A DNA stretch of 64,000 bases, from positions 124,001-188,000 of the forward strand of contig NZ_LAQT01000010.1 of assembly GCF_001294205.1 (NCBI RefSeq), read 5' to 3'. The notes under the pieces are model-generated. The model made no database searches and was not told the DNA's origin. It worked only from the letters and a program-made list of their open reading frames with translations. Numbering within the stretch: position 1 is the stretch's first letter; every line of letters starts with the position of its first letter. This stretch comes from Amantichitinum ursilacus. GTDB taxonomy: Bacteria; Pseudomonadota; Gammaproteobacteria; Burkholderiales; Chitinibacteraceae. A program made the translations under genes and the position numbers. Below are positions 1-8,435 of this stretch, piece after piece.

Positions 1-182
1 CGCTGCTGCCCGATAGCGCCACGGTCAGCGCCATCATGCAACCGCAAGCACGCCAGGCAGGCCGCACGCTGGCCGAACTGATGCTGGCGCGCCTGGCCGG
101 CGAACCGACCCCGTCGCTAAACCGCCTGTGGAAACCGGAACTGGTGCCGGGCGGCACCGATCTGCCGCCCCCGCGCACTTGA
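1..182 (+). CDS. LacI/GalR-family regulator, C-terminal fragment
   Basis: The window opens inside an open frame that stops with TGA at 180-182. The roughly 59 residues read as the end of a LacI/GalR sugar-binding (periplasmic-binding-protein-like) domain: a segment 'TVSAIMQPQARQAGRTLAEL', a helix ending in 'MLARLAGEP', then the usual terminal strand 'KPELVPGGT'. Family members are one-component repressors with an N-terminal helix-turn-helix, which lies outside the window. The effector cannot be judged from this piece. The gene is followed at once by the palindromic repeat array. Confidence 0.6.
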   Translation, partial: LLPDSATVSAIMQPQARQAGRTLAELMLARLAGEPTPSLNRLWKPELVPGGTDLPPPRT

Positions 183-195
183 ACCCGTAAGGACG

Positions 196-705
196 ATAGG
201 GTGGGTCTGGACCCACCATCCAATGTGGCATGCCAAGCACACCGGTCTTGGCATTTGGCTCTGGGTGGTGGGTCTAGACCCACCGTATTAATCGCATAGG
301 GTGGGTCTGGACCCACCATCCAATGTGGTATGCCAAGCTCACCGCTCGTGGCATTCGGCTTTGGAGGGTGGGTCACGACCCACCCTATTAATCACGAGAC
401 ATCGGGTGGGGCTGGACCCACCGTCCCATGTGGTATGCCAAGCGCCCCGCTCGTGGCATCTGGCTCTGGGTGGTGGGTCTAGACCCACCGTATTAATCGC
501 ATAGGGTGGGTCTGGACCCACCGTCCAAAGTGGTATGCCAAGCGCACCGGTCTTGGCATTCGGCTTTAAAGGGTGGGTCACGACCCACCCTATTAATCAC
601 GAGACATCGGGTGGGGCTGGACCGACCGTCCCATGTGGTATGCCAAGCGCCCCGCTCGTGGCATTCGGCTTTGGGTGGTGGGTCTAGACCCACCCTATTG
701 GTCGC
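196..705. repeat. Five-unit array of palindromic repeats (A-BA-BA)
   Basis: Five tandem units of 100 or 105 bp: 196-295, 296-400, 401-500, 501-605 and 606-705. Each unit holds three dyads: GGTGGGTC-TG-GACCCACC at the left, a hairpin of the type TGCCAAG...CTTGGCA in the middle, and GGTGGGTCTAGACCCACC or GGGTGGGTCACGACCCACCC at the right. Units alternate between a type ending ATTAATCGC and a type ending ATTAATCACGAGAC, so 296-500 and 501-705 form a 205-bp higher-order repeat. The array fills the space between a LacI-type gene and the proB stop codon. Short frames across it repeat the same peptide in several phases and are not taken as genes. Confidence 0.93.
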
Positions 706-708
706 GGC

Positions 709-1833
709 TTAATCCAGCAGCACCAGATTGTCGCGGTGGATCAGTTCGGGCTCTTCCAGATACCCCAGAATCGCCTCGATCTGCCCGGTGGGCTGGCGCT
801 GGATGCGGCGGGTTTCTGCGGCCGCATAGTTGATCAGCCCGCGCGCGATCTCGTGGCCCAGGCTGTCCACGCAACTGACCATATCGCCACGGCGGAAATC
901 GCCGACCACATCGACCACGCCGATCGGCAGCAAGCTGGAGCCCTTCTCCGCCAACGCGCGGCGCGCGCCGTCGTCCAGCACCACTTTGCCCTTCACCTGC
1001 AGATGCGCCGCAATCCACTGCTTGCGCGCCGCCAGGGGCGAGGTCTCGGGCACAAGTTGCGTGCCGATGCCCTCGCCGCGCGCCAGGCGCGTCAGCACGT
1101 CGGGCTCGCGGCCACTGGCGATGATGGTGGCCGCGCCGCTACGCGCCGCCCGCTTGGCCGCCAGGATTTTGGTCAGCATGCCGCCGGTGCCCACATTGGA
1201 ACCCGCACCACCCGCCATCGCTTCCAGCGCCGGATCGCCCGCTTTGGCTTCTTCAACCAGCGTGGCGGCCGGGTCTTTGCGCGGGTCGGCCGTATACAGG
1301 CCGCGTTGGTCGGTCAGGATGACCAGCGCATCGCCTTCCACCAGGTTGGTCACCAACGCGCCCAAGGTATCGTTATCGCCCAGTTTGATTTCGGCGGTCA
1401 CCACGGTGTCGTTCTCGTTAATGATCGGAATGACATCCAGCGCCAGCAGCGTCAGCAAGGTGGAACGCGCATTCAGATAACGCGTGCGGTCGGCCATGTC
1501 TTCGTGCGTTAACAGCACTTGCGCGGTGTTCAGCCCATGTTGCCGAAACGCGCTTTCATACGCCTGGCACAAGCCCATCTGGCCGACGGCGGCAGCGGCT
1601 TGTTTTTCATGCACGGCGGTGGGCTTGACGCTCCAGCCCAGGCGCGCCACGCCTTCGGCCACCGCGCCGGAGGACACCAGCACCACTTGCTTGCCCAGCG
1701 CCTTGAGCTGCGCGATTTCGGCGGCCCAGCGCGCCAGCGCGGCGTGATCGAGACCACGGCCATCATTGGTGACCAGACTGGATCCCACCTTGACCACGAT
1801 ACGCTGGGCCGACTTGACGACGCTGACAGGCAT
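709..1833 (-). CDS. proB: Glutamate 5-kinase
   Basis: ProB phosphorylates L-glutamate to gamma-glutamyl phosphate, the first step of proline synthesis, in the cytoplasm. The 374-residue product fits the family (E. coli 367). The amino acid kinase fold begins '[17 protein letters not shown]'; '[18 protein letters not shown]' and '[15 protein letters not shown]' are nucleotide and substrate loops; the C-terminal ~90 residues look like the PUA domain. The ATG at 1833 is chosen because GGAAG lies 7 nt upstream; the open frame runs further 5' but without family similarity. No obg or proA neighbour is present. The stop codon lies 3 nt from the repeat array. Confidence 0.95.
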   Translation of the reverse strand: MPVSVVKSAQRIVVKVGSSLVTNDGRGLDHAALARWAAEIAQLKALGKQVVLVSSGAVAEGVARLGWSVKPTAVHEKQAAAAVGQMGLCQAYESAFRQHGLNTAQVLLTHEDMADRTRYLNARSTLLTLLALDVIPIINENDTVVTAEIKLGDNDTLGALVTNLVEGDALVILTDQRGLYTADPRKDPAATLVEEAKAGDPALEAMAGGAGSNVGTGGMLTKILAAKRAARSGAATIIASGREPDVLTRLARGEGIGTQLVPETSPLAARKQWIAAHLQVKGKVVLDDGARRALAEKGSSLLPIGVVDVVGDFRRGDMVSCVDSLGHEIARGLINYAAAETRRIQRQPTGQIEAILGYLEEPELIHRDNLVLLD

Positions 1834-1864
1834 GGACGAGCTTCCGGAAAACGGGAAAAGCGCA

Positions 1865-1870
1865 ATTATA
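1865..1870 (-). promoter_or_regulatory. Probable -10 box of proB
   Basis: Read on the minus strand this is a perfect TATAAT, 31 nt upstream of the proB ATG, with the GGAAG ribosome site between. No good -35 box is seen at 16-18 nt, so the promoter may be weak or activator-dependent. Confidence 0.4.
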
Positions 1871-1978
1871 CGGGGCATTGCACCGGCCCCGCACGTGGCC
1901 GATTGCGCATTGCTACGAGTGACGCCAGCCGCGCTGACTGCTATAACCGCGTTCATTGCCCACATGCATCAAGACACC

Positions 1979-2599
1979 ATGGCCGCCACCCGCCCGCTTA
2001 CGCCCCGCCACATTACCTGGCTAAAAATCGCCCTGTTTATCGTCTGTCTGATCCCGGCCGCATGGATTGCGCTGCACGTCACCAGCGCGGTCAATCCCGT
2101 GGAGTACGTAACGCATCAAACCGGCACCTGGACGCTAAATTTTTTGCTGATCACGCTGTGCGTCACGCCGTTGCGCATCATCAGCGGACGCAACGAGCTT
2201 TTACGCTTTCGTCGCATGCTGGGGCTGTTTGCCTTCTTTTATGTGTGCTGCCATTTCGCCACGTGGTTCGGGCTGGATCATCTGTTCGACTTTGGCGCGA
2301 TGTGGCACGACGTGGTAAAGCGGCGCTTTATTACGGTCGGCTTTATCGCCTTTGTGCTGATGGCGGCGCTGGCGGTCACGTCCAACGCGGCCAGCGTGCG
2401 CAGGCTCAAGCGCAATTGGGCGCGCTTGCACAAGGCCATCTATGCCATCGCCATCCTGGGCGTAGTGCACTACTGGTGGCTGGTTAAACGCGACATTACC
2501 GACCCGGCCATTTATGCCGTTCTGCTGGCAATCCTGCTGGGCTGGCGGATCTGGCGCGCACAGCAACAACAACGCCAGGCCGCGGCGCGGGCACGATGA
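1979..2599 (+). CDS. msrQ: MsrQ-like haem-binding membrane subunit
   Basis: The 206-residue product resembles MsrQ (YedZ), the b-type-haem inner-membrane partner that passes quinone or flavin electrons to the periplasmic methionine sulfoxide reductase MsrP. Visible features: N-terminal 'TPRHITWLK', about six hydrophobic segments, 'TGTWTLNFLLITLCVTPLR', and haem-ligand-type histidines in 'FYVCCHFATW', 'WARLHKAIYAIA' and 'GVVHYWW'. ATG 1979 is preferred over 1964 because the conserved start follows directly. msrP, normally adjacent, is absent: upstream is divergent proB. The stop overlaps the next start by 4 bp (ATGA). Confidence 0.85.
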   Translation: MAATRPLTPRHITWLKIALFIVCLIPAAWIALHVTSAVNPVEYVTHQTGTWTLNFLLITLCVTPLRIISGRNELLRFRRMLGLFAFFYVCCHFATWFGLDHLFDFGAMWHDVVKRRFITVGFIAFVLMAALAVTSNAASVRRLKRNWARLHKAIYAIAILGVVHYWWLVKRDITDPAIYAVLLAILLGWRIWRAQQQQRQAAARAR

Positions 2600-3357
2600 G
2601 TACCGAGGCGGAAATCAGCCTGGCCCAGGTGACGCATCTGGCGCTGCAGATTGGTTTGCTGGCGCACAGCTGCGGCGGCGATACCGCGCGCACCAGCGCG
2701 GCCATGCAACGCTGCGCCACCGCATTGGGCGCGCATCGGGTGGATACGGTGGTGTCCTCGCTTAACTTGGGGCTGACGCTGGAAATGGGCGTGCAGCGCG
2801 AAACCGCATTGCGCAAAGCGCCGCATATGGGCGTTAACTTTCGGGCGCTGAATGCGCTGGAGCGAGCGCTGACCGCGCTGGAAGCCGGCCGCATCAGCCC
2901 GGCCGCGTTTAAAAGCTGGACCGAGCAGATTGCCGCCGACACGCCGCGTTATCCGCCCTGGCTGATTGTGGTGTTTGTCGGCATCGCCTGCGGTGGCTTT
3001 GCCGCGCTGTTCCATGGCGATCTGGCCGCGATTGCACTGACGACCGTGGCCAGCGCCATCGGCATGGCGACGCGGCAGGCGCTGGTCAAACGCGGCCTGC
3101 AGCCGTTGATGTTTGCCACAGCGGCCGCGTTTGTAGCCACGCTGATCACCGGCGCGGGCCACGCGCTCACCAGCACGCCTGATGCGGCGCTGGCGGCGTG
3201 CGTGTTGTTTCTGATTCCCGGCGTACCGCTGATCAATGGCACCAGCGATTTGCTGCAGGGCAATTATCTGAATGGAAACGTGCGGCTGACCATGGCCATC
3301 GTCATTATCGTGGGCATCGCCATCGGCATGAGCCTGGCGTTGCGGATGGTGGGCTGA
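2596..3357 (+). CDS. yjjP: YjjP-like (ThrE N-terminal family) exporter subunit
   Basis: A 253-residue protein of the DUF1212/ThrE family, the size of E. coli YjjP (256). The first ~110 residues are the soluble conserved part ('LALQIGLLAHSCGGDTARTSAAMQR' with the family's G-x-D/E-T start); the rest has about five membrane segments, with 'LFLIPGVPLINGTSDLLQGNY' as a conserved loop. In E. coli YjjP and YjjB together export succinate; the ThrE fusion exports threonine and serine. It overlaps msrQ by 4 bp and the yjjB-like gene by one base (TGATG), so translation is probably coupled. The substrate here is not known. Confidence 0.85.
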   Translation: MSTEAEISLAQVTHLALQIGLLAHSCGGDTARTSAAMQRCATALGAHRVDTVVSSLNLGLTLEMGVQRETALRKAPHMGVNFRALNALERALTALEAGRISPAAFKSWTEQIAADTPRYPPWLIVVFVGIACGGFAALFHGDLAAIALTTVASAIGMATRQALVKRGLQPLMFATAAAFVATLITGAGHALTSTPDAALAACVLFLIPGVPLINGTSDLLQGNYLNGNVRLTMAIVIIVGIAIGMSLALRMVG

Positions 3358-3812
3358 TGGCGCACTGGCTGATCTGTTTATGGGGCGCGCCAGCGGCATT
3401 GGGCTTTGCGCTGTTGTTTAACGTGCCACCGCGCGTATTGCCCGCTTGTTGTGCGATGGCAGTGCTGGCGGTGGGCGTGCGCTATGCGATTGTCACTGCG
3501 GGCGGCGATCTGGTGATGGCCACGCTGGTGGCCGCCAGTGCGGTGGGCATCGTGGCGCAGGCGTGGGCGCGGCGCTTGCGTCATGTCAGCGTGATTTACG
3601 CGATCAGCGCGGCCATCCCGCTGGTGCCCGGCGTGCTGATGTACCACGCGGTGCAGGCCATGCTGCGGATCGCCGCGCTGCCCAACAATGCTCCGGGCGG
3701 CGCATTGCTGGAGGAAGCGGGCGTTAACGCCATCCGTGCGGCGATGGTGGTGCTGGCGCTGACCATAGGCATCGCCGCGCCCCGGCTGCTGTGGCCGCAT
3801 CGCCATGGCTAG
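3357..3812 (+). CDS. yjjB: YjjB-like (ThrE C-terminal family) exporter subunit
   Basis: A 151-residue protein with four to five membrane segments, matching the C-terminal half of ThrE-type exporters (YjjB, 157 residues in E. coli). The conserved signature 'SAAIPLVPGVLMYHAVQAML' is present. It should form the transporter with the protein encoded just upstream; the start codon shares one base with that gene's TGA. The last gene of the msrQ-yjjP-yjjB set, it is followed by about 180 bp containing a degenerate copy of the palindromic repeat. Confidence 0.85.
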   Translation: MAHWLICLWGAPAALGFALLFNVPPRVLPACCAMAVLAVGVRYAIVTAGGDLVMATLVAASAVGIVAQAWARRLRHVSVIYAISAAIPLVPGVLMYHAVQAMLRIAALPNNAPGGALLEEAGVNAIRAAMVVLALTIGIAAPRLLWPHRHG

Positions 3813-3906
3813 GATGCGGGCGGAGCGCTAGCTGACATCTCCGTCTGGACCTGCCAGTCAAATTGGGGACGACAGGTACACCGGTCCTTGCCCATCGTTG
3901 TCATCG

Positions 3907-3992
3907 TTCAAGCTGGACCCAGCCTCAAAGCGGCATGCCAGGTGCGGTACTTTTGGCAGATGGCTTTGAGTGGTGGGTCTAGACCCACCCTA
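3907..3992. repeat. Degenerate single copy of the palindromic repeat
   Basis: This stretch aligns with one unit of the 196-705 array: 'GCTGGACCCAGCC' for the left dyad (only its right arm intact), 'ATGCCAGGTGCGG...TTGGCA' for the middle hairpin, 'ATGGCTTTGAG', then the intact palindrome GGTGGGTCTAGACCCACC followed by CTAT. As with proB, it abuts the stop codon of a minus-strand gene (queC, stop at 3993-3995). Confidence 0.8.
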
Positions 3993-4694
3993 TCAGGCGG
4001 GTTGGTAGCGGGTGGGGTCGGGCACGCCAGCATCGGCGAAGCCGGCTGCGCGCAAGCGGCAGGCGTCGCACACCCCGCAGGCGCGGCCTTCGTCGTCGGC
4101 CTTGTAACACGTCACCGTCAGGCTGTAATCCACGCCCAGCGCCAGCCCGGTCTTGATGATGTCGGCCTTGCTCAAGCTGATCAGCGGGGTGTGGATGGTC
4201 AGCGGGCTGCCTTCCACGCCGGTGCGCGTAGCCAGCCGTGCCATGGCCTGGTAGGCGGCGATATAGTCCGGGCGGCAATCGGGGTAGCCGGAATAGTCGA
4301 CGGCGTTAACGCCAATAAAGATGTCATCGCCCTTCAGCACTTCAGCCCACGCCAGCGCATAGGACAGCAGAATGGTGTTGCGCGCGGGTACATAGGTCAC
4401 CGGAATGCCGCCGTCCGTAGCACCATCGGTCGGCACTTCGATGCTGGCGTCGGTGAGCGCCGAGCCGCCAAAGGTGGCCAGATCGATGCGGACCACGCGG
4501 TGTTCGACCGCGCCCAAAGCCTTGGCCACGCGGGCAGCGGCTTTCAGTTCAGCGTTATGGCGCTGGCCATAATCAAACGACAGACAATACGGCGCAAAGC
4601 CCTGGCTTTTGGCAATGGCCAGGCACGTGGCCGAATCCAGTCCGCCCGAAAGCAGGATCACGGCCGGACGTGCGGCCTCAGTGGTTTGAGTCAT
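3993..4694 (-). CDS. queC: 7-cyano-7-deazaguanine (preQ0) synthase
   Basis: QueC makes preQ0 from 7-carboxy-7-deazaguanine, ammonia and ATP, in queuosine biosynthesis. The 233-residue product carries the PP-loop '[13 protein letters not shown]', 'SFDYGQRH', '[11 protein letters not shown]', and the zinc site '[20 protein letters not shown]' with four cysteines. ATG 4694 with AAGGGA upstream is chosen; a longer frame has no family similarity. The start lies 17 nt inside the end of the clcA frame, so the two are cotranscribed; queE lies just beyond clcA. Confidence 0.95.
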   Translation of the reverse strand: MTQTTEAARPAVILLSGGLDSATCLAIAKSQGFAPYCLSFDYGQRHNAELKAAARVAKALGAVEHRVVRIDLATFGGSALTDASIEVPTDGATDGGIPVTYVPARNTILLSYALAWAEVLKGDDIFIGVNAVDYSGYPDCRPDYIAAYQAMARLATRTGVEGSPLTIHTPLISLSKADIIKTGLALGVDYSLTVTCYKADDEGRACGVCDACRLRAAGFADAGVPDPTRYQPA

Positions 4695-6045
4695 CAGTGT
4701 GAGTCCCTTTTGCAGTGGCTGCGGGGGCATGCGGCGTGGACCCATGTCCATACTGCAGCAGCACCCGCGCCGCCAGATCGTGATACAGATTGACGCGAAA
4801 AACCCGCGCCACATTAGAAGCAATCATGGCCGAGGCCAGCGTGGATATCACCATCGCGTGGCCGTCAGTCATTTCAATCATGATGATGGCGCTGGTGACC
4901 GGCGCGCGCGTTACCGCGGCCAGCGCGGCCACCATGCCGATGGCGACAATCTTGATTTGCACATCGGCGCCAAACAACGGCGCGAACCAGCTGCCCACGC
5001 CCGCGCCCAGCGACAACGCGGGGGCGAATACGCCGCCGGGCAAGCCGGTGATAAATGTCGCGAGCAGGCTCAGCAATTTAAGCGGCAAGTAGTACCACAC
5101 CATCAAACCTTCGCCGCCGATCACATGGCTGGTTTCATCCGCGCCGCTGCCAAACACCGGCACCAGCAAGCCACACGCGGCAATCACCAGGCCACAGGCC
5201 GCGATAAACAGATACGGCCGCTGCCGGCGCAATTCAGCCAGCGGACGTGGCATCCAGCGCGCTTGATGCACGCATAGCCACGAAAACAATCCCCCCACCA
5301 GACCCGCCGTGACCGCCACCGGTATCAAGGGCAGCAGAATCGCGTAATTAAAGTCCGGCACATGGATGCGACCGAAATAGGTGTAATCGCCCTGCAGCGC
5401 CAAAGCCACCACGCCCGCCAGAATTACCGCGCCGATCAGCCGGCCGCTGGTTTCGGTTTCGACCGAGCGCGCCAGTTCTTCAAACGCAAACACGATACCG
5501 GCCAGTGGCGTATTGAATGCAGCGGCGATGCCGGCAGCGCCACCGGCCAATATCAGTTGGCGTTGCACTTGTTCGTTGGGCAATGCCATCAATTTGCGGC
5601 ACGCATACATCAGGCTGGCGCCGATCTGCACGGTAGGGCCTTCCCGCCCCAGCACAAAGCCACTGCCCAAGCCCATGACAATGCCGACAAATTTGACCGC
5701 GCCGATACGCAACGACAGCACTTTGCCGGCGATTTCGGGTTTACCGGCCACTTCGATCGCGGCCATGGTTTGCGGGATGCCGCTGCCTTCCGCGCCTTTG
5801 CCGATACGATCCATCAACCAGCGGATCGCCATGCCCCCCAGCGGTAGCGACACAAACGGCCACCACAACCAGCGCGCATGCAAGGCGCTAAAGCCTAAAA
5901 ACGCCCATTCCGCCGCTTTGGCCAGCAAGACGGCCACCAGCCCCACCACCGCCGCGCCCAGCCATAAAGCCAGCGTGCTGCGCGTGCGCTGCGGTAGTTT
6001 TTTTAATCGGACAATTTCGCGCCTGGCAATCTGCAACAGCGGCAT
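4678..6045 (-). CDS. clcA: ClC-type chloride/proton antiporter or channel
   Basis: A 455-residue ClC protein with about 18 helices' worth of hydrophobic sequence. The three chloride-site motifs are visible: 'GSGIP', 'GREGP' (gating glutamate) and '[16 protein letters not shown]'. '[11 protein letters not shown]' keeps the internal proton-path glutamate, and 'NLYHDLA' the pore tyrosine, which together suggest a Cl-/H+ exchanger rather than a channel. No CBS domains. The ATG at 6045 is used; the frame extends three TTG/CTG codons further. It sits between queE and queC, with which it has no known functional tie. Confidence 0.9.
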   Translation of the reverse strand: MPLLQIARREIVRLKKLPQRTRSTLALWLGAAVVGLVAVLLAKAAEWAFLGFSALHARWLWWPFVSLPLGGMAIRWLMDRIGKGAEGSGIPQTMAAIEVAGKPEIAGKVLSLRIGAVKFVGIVMGLGSGFVLGREGPTVQIGASLMYACRKLMALPNEQVQRQLILAGGAAGIAAAFNTPLAGIVFAFEELARSVETETSGRLIGAVILAGVVALALQGDYTYFGRIHVPDFNYAILLPLIPVAVTAGLVGGLFSWLCVHQARWMPRPLAELRRQRPYLFIAACGLVIAACGLLVPVFGSGADETSHVIGGEGLMVWYYLPLKLLSLLATFITGLPGGVFAPALSLGAGVGSWFAPLFGADVQIKIVAIGMVAALAAVTRAPVTSAIIMIEMTDGHAMVISTLASAMIASNVARVFRVNLYHDLAARVLLQYGHGSTPHAPAATAKGTHTDDSNH

Positions 6046-6090
6046 CAGCAACAACCTGGTAGGTGGATGATGCGGCCAGCCCTTCGCGCG

Positions 6091-6762
6091 TTACACGCCG
6101 GGTCGGTCGCCCCAGAGAATCTTGTGCAACTGCACCTGCATGCGCACCGGCAGCTTGTCCTGGATAACCCAGTCGGCCAGATCGGTCGGCTTGAGGGTTT
6201 CCCACACCGGGCTGAACAGCACGGGCGCTTTTGCGGCCAGCTGACGTGTTTGTAGCAGGTCACGCGCCCACTCGTAATCAGCGCGGTCTACCAGCACAAA
6301 TTTGATTTCGTCACCGGGCTTGATGACGTCCAGGTTTTCCCAGCGCATCTTGTCCAGTTCGCCCGAGCCCGGCGTTTTGATATCCACAATGCGCGATACG
6401 CGCGCGTCGACATCATCAATGGCTAACGCGCCACTGGTTTCCAGGCTGACGTCGTAACCGGCGTCGCACAAGGCGCGCAACAGCGCCAGGCTGTGCTTTT
6501 GCGCCAACGGTTCGCCACCGGTCACGCACACCGTGCGCGCGCCATAGCTGGCCACTTGTTCGAGGATGGCGTCAAAGCTCAGAGTCTGGCCGCCATGAAA
6601 GGCATACGCGCTGTCGCAATAGCCACAGCGCAGCGGACAGCCCGTCAGGCGCACAAACACCGTGGGCAAGCCCATGCGGCTGGTTTCGCCTTGCAGTGAG
6701 AAGAAAATCTCGGTGATCCGTACCGATGGCGGTAACGGGGTCTGGGTCATGATCGTCGTCAT
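6091..6762 (-). CDS. queE: 7-carboxy-7-deazaguanine synthase (radical SAM)
   Basis: QueE rearranges 6-carboxy-tetrahydropterin to 7-carboxy-7-deazaguanine. The 223-residue product begins 'ITEIFFSLQGETSRMGLPTVFVRLTGCPLRCGYCDSAYAF', giving the radical-SAM CxxxCxxC cluster, followed by 'TGGEPL' for SAM. ATG 6762 is chosen over 6750 because AAGGAG lies 10 nt upstream. Gap to clcA is 45 nt. The upstream 150 bp hold a terminator of cpoB and a perfect hairpin (6807-6830). queD and queF are not in the window. Confidence 0.95.
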   Translation of the reverse strand: MTTIMTQTPLPPSVRITEIFFSLQGETSRMGLPTVFVRLTGCPLRCGYCDSAYAFHGGQTLSFDAILEQVASYGARTVCVTGGEPLAQKHSLALLRALCDAGYDVSLETSGALAIDDVDARVSRIVDIKTPGSGELDKMRWENLDVIKPGDEIKFVLVDRADYEWARDLLQTRQLAAKAPVLFSPVWETLKPTDLADWVIQDKLPVRMQVQLHKILWGDRPGV

Positions 6763-6806
6763 GAGGTAGAGGCTCCTTGCCGGAAACACAGTCCAGCGGA
6801 AATGCG

Positions 6807-6830
6807 GCATGCAGCCAAGGGGCTGCATGC
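6807..6830. other. Perfect 10-bp hairpin in the queE leader
   Basis: GCATGCAGCC, loop AAGG, GGCTGCATGC: a perfect 24-nt stem-loop 44 nt upstream of queE. On the plus strand it is followed by GGGGTTTTCC, on the minus strand by no U-run, so it is not a convincing terminator for the queE direction. A second small stem (GTCGG...CCGAC) lies at about 6840-6856. I do not recognise a preQ1 riboswitch core. Confidence 0.6.
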
Positions 6831-6861
6831 GGGGTTTTCCAGTCGGTGATACCCGACGGAA

Positions 6862-6891
6862 ATAAAAAACGGCGCCGGCCAGCGGCGCCGC
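6862..6891 (-). terminator. Rho-independent terminator of the tol-pal-cpoB block
   Basis: On the minus strand: CGGCGCC, short loop, GGCGCCG, then TTTTTTATTT, about 20 nt beyond the cpoB stop. It separates tol-pal transcription from queE. Confidence 0.85.
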
Positions 6892-6911
6892 GAGCATTGC
6901 GTTTTACCCGA

Positions 6912-7634
6912 TCAGTTGGTGCTCAGCAACGCTTTCTTGGCGATGGCGGCTTTATCCGACTGCGGATACTTTTCAACCAGTTGCAACAGATAGGCGCGTG
7001 CGCCCTTCTTGTCGCCTTGCGCATTGGCGGCCACGGCGCTGCCATACAGGGCGTCAGCCGCCACCGGGTCGTTCGGGGCCTTGCTTAACACCGCACTGTA
7101 GGCGGCTTGCGCGCCTTTGTAATTCTTCAGCCCGGTCTGGCTGACGCCCAACCAGTAATACGCGGTCGGCGTTTGCGCGGCATCCGGGTTGGCGTTGATA
7201 AATTGCGTCAGCGCGGCCACGGCGTCTTTGTGCTTGCCGTTTTTGCTAAGCGCAATTGCGCTATCCAGCGACTGCTGCGCGCTGGCCTGTTCGGCATTGT
7301 GCGCGTCCACCTTGGCTTGTTCCATGGCGCGCAGGCGGTTATCCAGATCGACGTACAGGTCTTTCTGGCGCTTGGTGGCTTCGTCCAGGTTGTATTGCAG
7401 CGTTTCGTTCTGACCGCGCAGCGTCGCGATGTCCTGCTTGAGCTGTTCGATCTGGTTAACCAGGTTCAGGATGCGCGCATTGCCGGCTTCTAGCGTGTCG
7501 ATGCGTTGGCCTTGCGCCTGGATCTGTGCGCCTTGATCAGCAATCTGTTTGCGGGCGTCATCGTCAGAAAACAGCCCGGCATGGGCGGCCTGAGTGGCGA
7601 AGGCGAGCGCCAGGAGAGCAACTATTCGTTTCAT
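6912..7634 (-). CDS. cpoB: Cell division coordinator CpoB (YbgF)
   Basis: A periplasmic TPR protein that links Tol-Pal to peptidoglycan synthesis at the septum. The 240 residues show a signal peptide (MKRIVALLALAFATQAAHA|G), a coiled-coil stretch with 'QIEQLKQDIATLRGQNETLQ' (trimerisation), and three TPR-like repeats from about residue 125 ('YYWLGVSQTGLKNYKGAQAAYSAVL', 'LYGSAVAANAQGDKKGARAYL'). It is the last gene of the tol-pal block, 156 nt after pal. Confidence 0.92.
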   Translation of the reverse strand: MKRIVALLALAFATQAAHAGLFSDDDARKQIADQGAQIQAQGQRIDTLEAGNARILNLVNQIEQLKQDIATLRGQNETLQYNLDEATKRQKDLYVDLDNRLRAMEQAKVDAHNAEQASAQQSLDSAIALSKNGKHKDAVAALTQFINANPDAAQTPTAYYWLGVSQTGLKNYKGAQAAYSAVLSKAPNDPVAADALYGSAVAANAQGDKKGARAYLLQLVEKYPQSDKAAIAKKALLSTN

Positions 7635-7770
7635 TTCTCACCGGTCTGCAGTTAAAAACAGCGTTGTAGCTGGCCAGCCGCCAGCCCAACGCTGCACGAT
7701 AGGCACTTTTGCGATACCGGGCAAGCGGCGCGGCCACCGGGAAGACGGTGACCGCAACGCACTGCCAGCC

Positions 7771-7793
7771 AGAAGCCCGAAGGCCCGGGCTTA
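7771..7793 (-). terminator. Short hairpin at the end of pal
   Basis: Minus strand: GCCCG, loop GGCCTTC..., CGGGC followed by TTCTGG, overlapping the pal stop codon. The U-run is poor, so it probably attenuates rather than stops transcription into cpoB. Confidence 0.35.
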
Positions 7794-8324
7794 TTCGCCT
7801 TGATAGACGATTTCGGTACGACGGTTACGCGACCATGCTTCTTCGGTATCACCCGGTTCAGCCGGCTTTTCTTTACCAAAGCTGACCGTTTCGATCTGGC
7901 TGTCCGGCACGCCCAGCGCGCTCATCAGTTTCTTGACGGCTTCGGCACGCTTCTGACCCAGCGAGATGTTGTATTCAGCGGTACCGCGCGAATCGGTATT
8001 GCCTTGCAGGATGACCTTGGCATCCTTGTGCGCCAGCAGGTACTTGGCGTGGGCTTGCACCAGCTCGTTGTACTTGTCGTTGACGACATACGAGTCATAG
8101 TCAAAGTACACGCGGCGTTGCGACAGGATGTTGTTCGGGTCGGTCAGCTCGCTGTAGCCGGGCTTGTTCTGGCCTTGGGTCAGATCAACCGTAGCGGGTG
8201 CGGTATTGGTGTTGTCCGTTGCAGCAGCCGGAGCTGGTGCAGTGGTCACCGGAGCCGGTTTCGGGTTGCTGGCACACGCAGCCAGCAGGGCAGCGAGCAG
8301 AGCGCTCATGGCAATTTTTTTCAT
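7791..8324 (-). CDS. pal: Peptidoglycan-associated lipoprotein Pal
   Basis: Outer-membrane lipoprotein that grips peptidoglycan and TolB. The 177-residue precursor has a lipobox 'LLAACASN', a Pro/Ala/Thr-rich linker, and an OmpA-type C-terminal domain: 'VYFDYDSYVV', 'VILQGNTDSRGTAEYNISLGQKRAEAVKKLM' and 'SRNRRTEIVY' with the diaminopimelate-binding Asp and Arg. GGAG precedes ATG 8324. The longer frame from 8393 lacks a signal peptide. Lies 111 nt after tolB. Confidence 0.96.
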   Translation of the reverse strand: MKKIAMSALLAALLAACASNPKPAPVTTAPAPAAATDNTNTAPATVDLTQGQNKPGYSELTDPNNILSQRRVYFDYDSYVVNDKYNELVQAHAKYLLAHKDAKVILQGNTDSRGTAEYNISLGQKRAEAVKKLMSALGVPDSQIETVSFGKEKPAEPGDTEEAWSRNRRTEIVYQGE

Positions 8325-8435
8325 CTTGATTTCTCCAAAGGTGCAATAGCAGTTGGCGGCAATGACGTCGCCCTCAACAACAGCCGGAACCATCGCCGGC
8401 CGCGTTACCGCCAGCCCGCGACAACCAACATCCGG

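Noticed and set aside
196-705. CRISPR array or coding repeats
   Set aside because: Units are long, adjacent and have no unique spacers of constant length; short frames in several phases repeat the same peptide and have no ribosome sites.
6763-6861. preQ1 riboswitch upstream of queE
   Set aside because: None of the conserved preQ1-I, II or III core sequences is visible; kept only as an unexplained structure.
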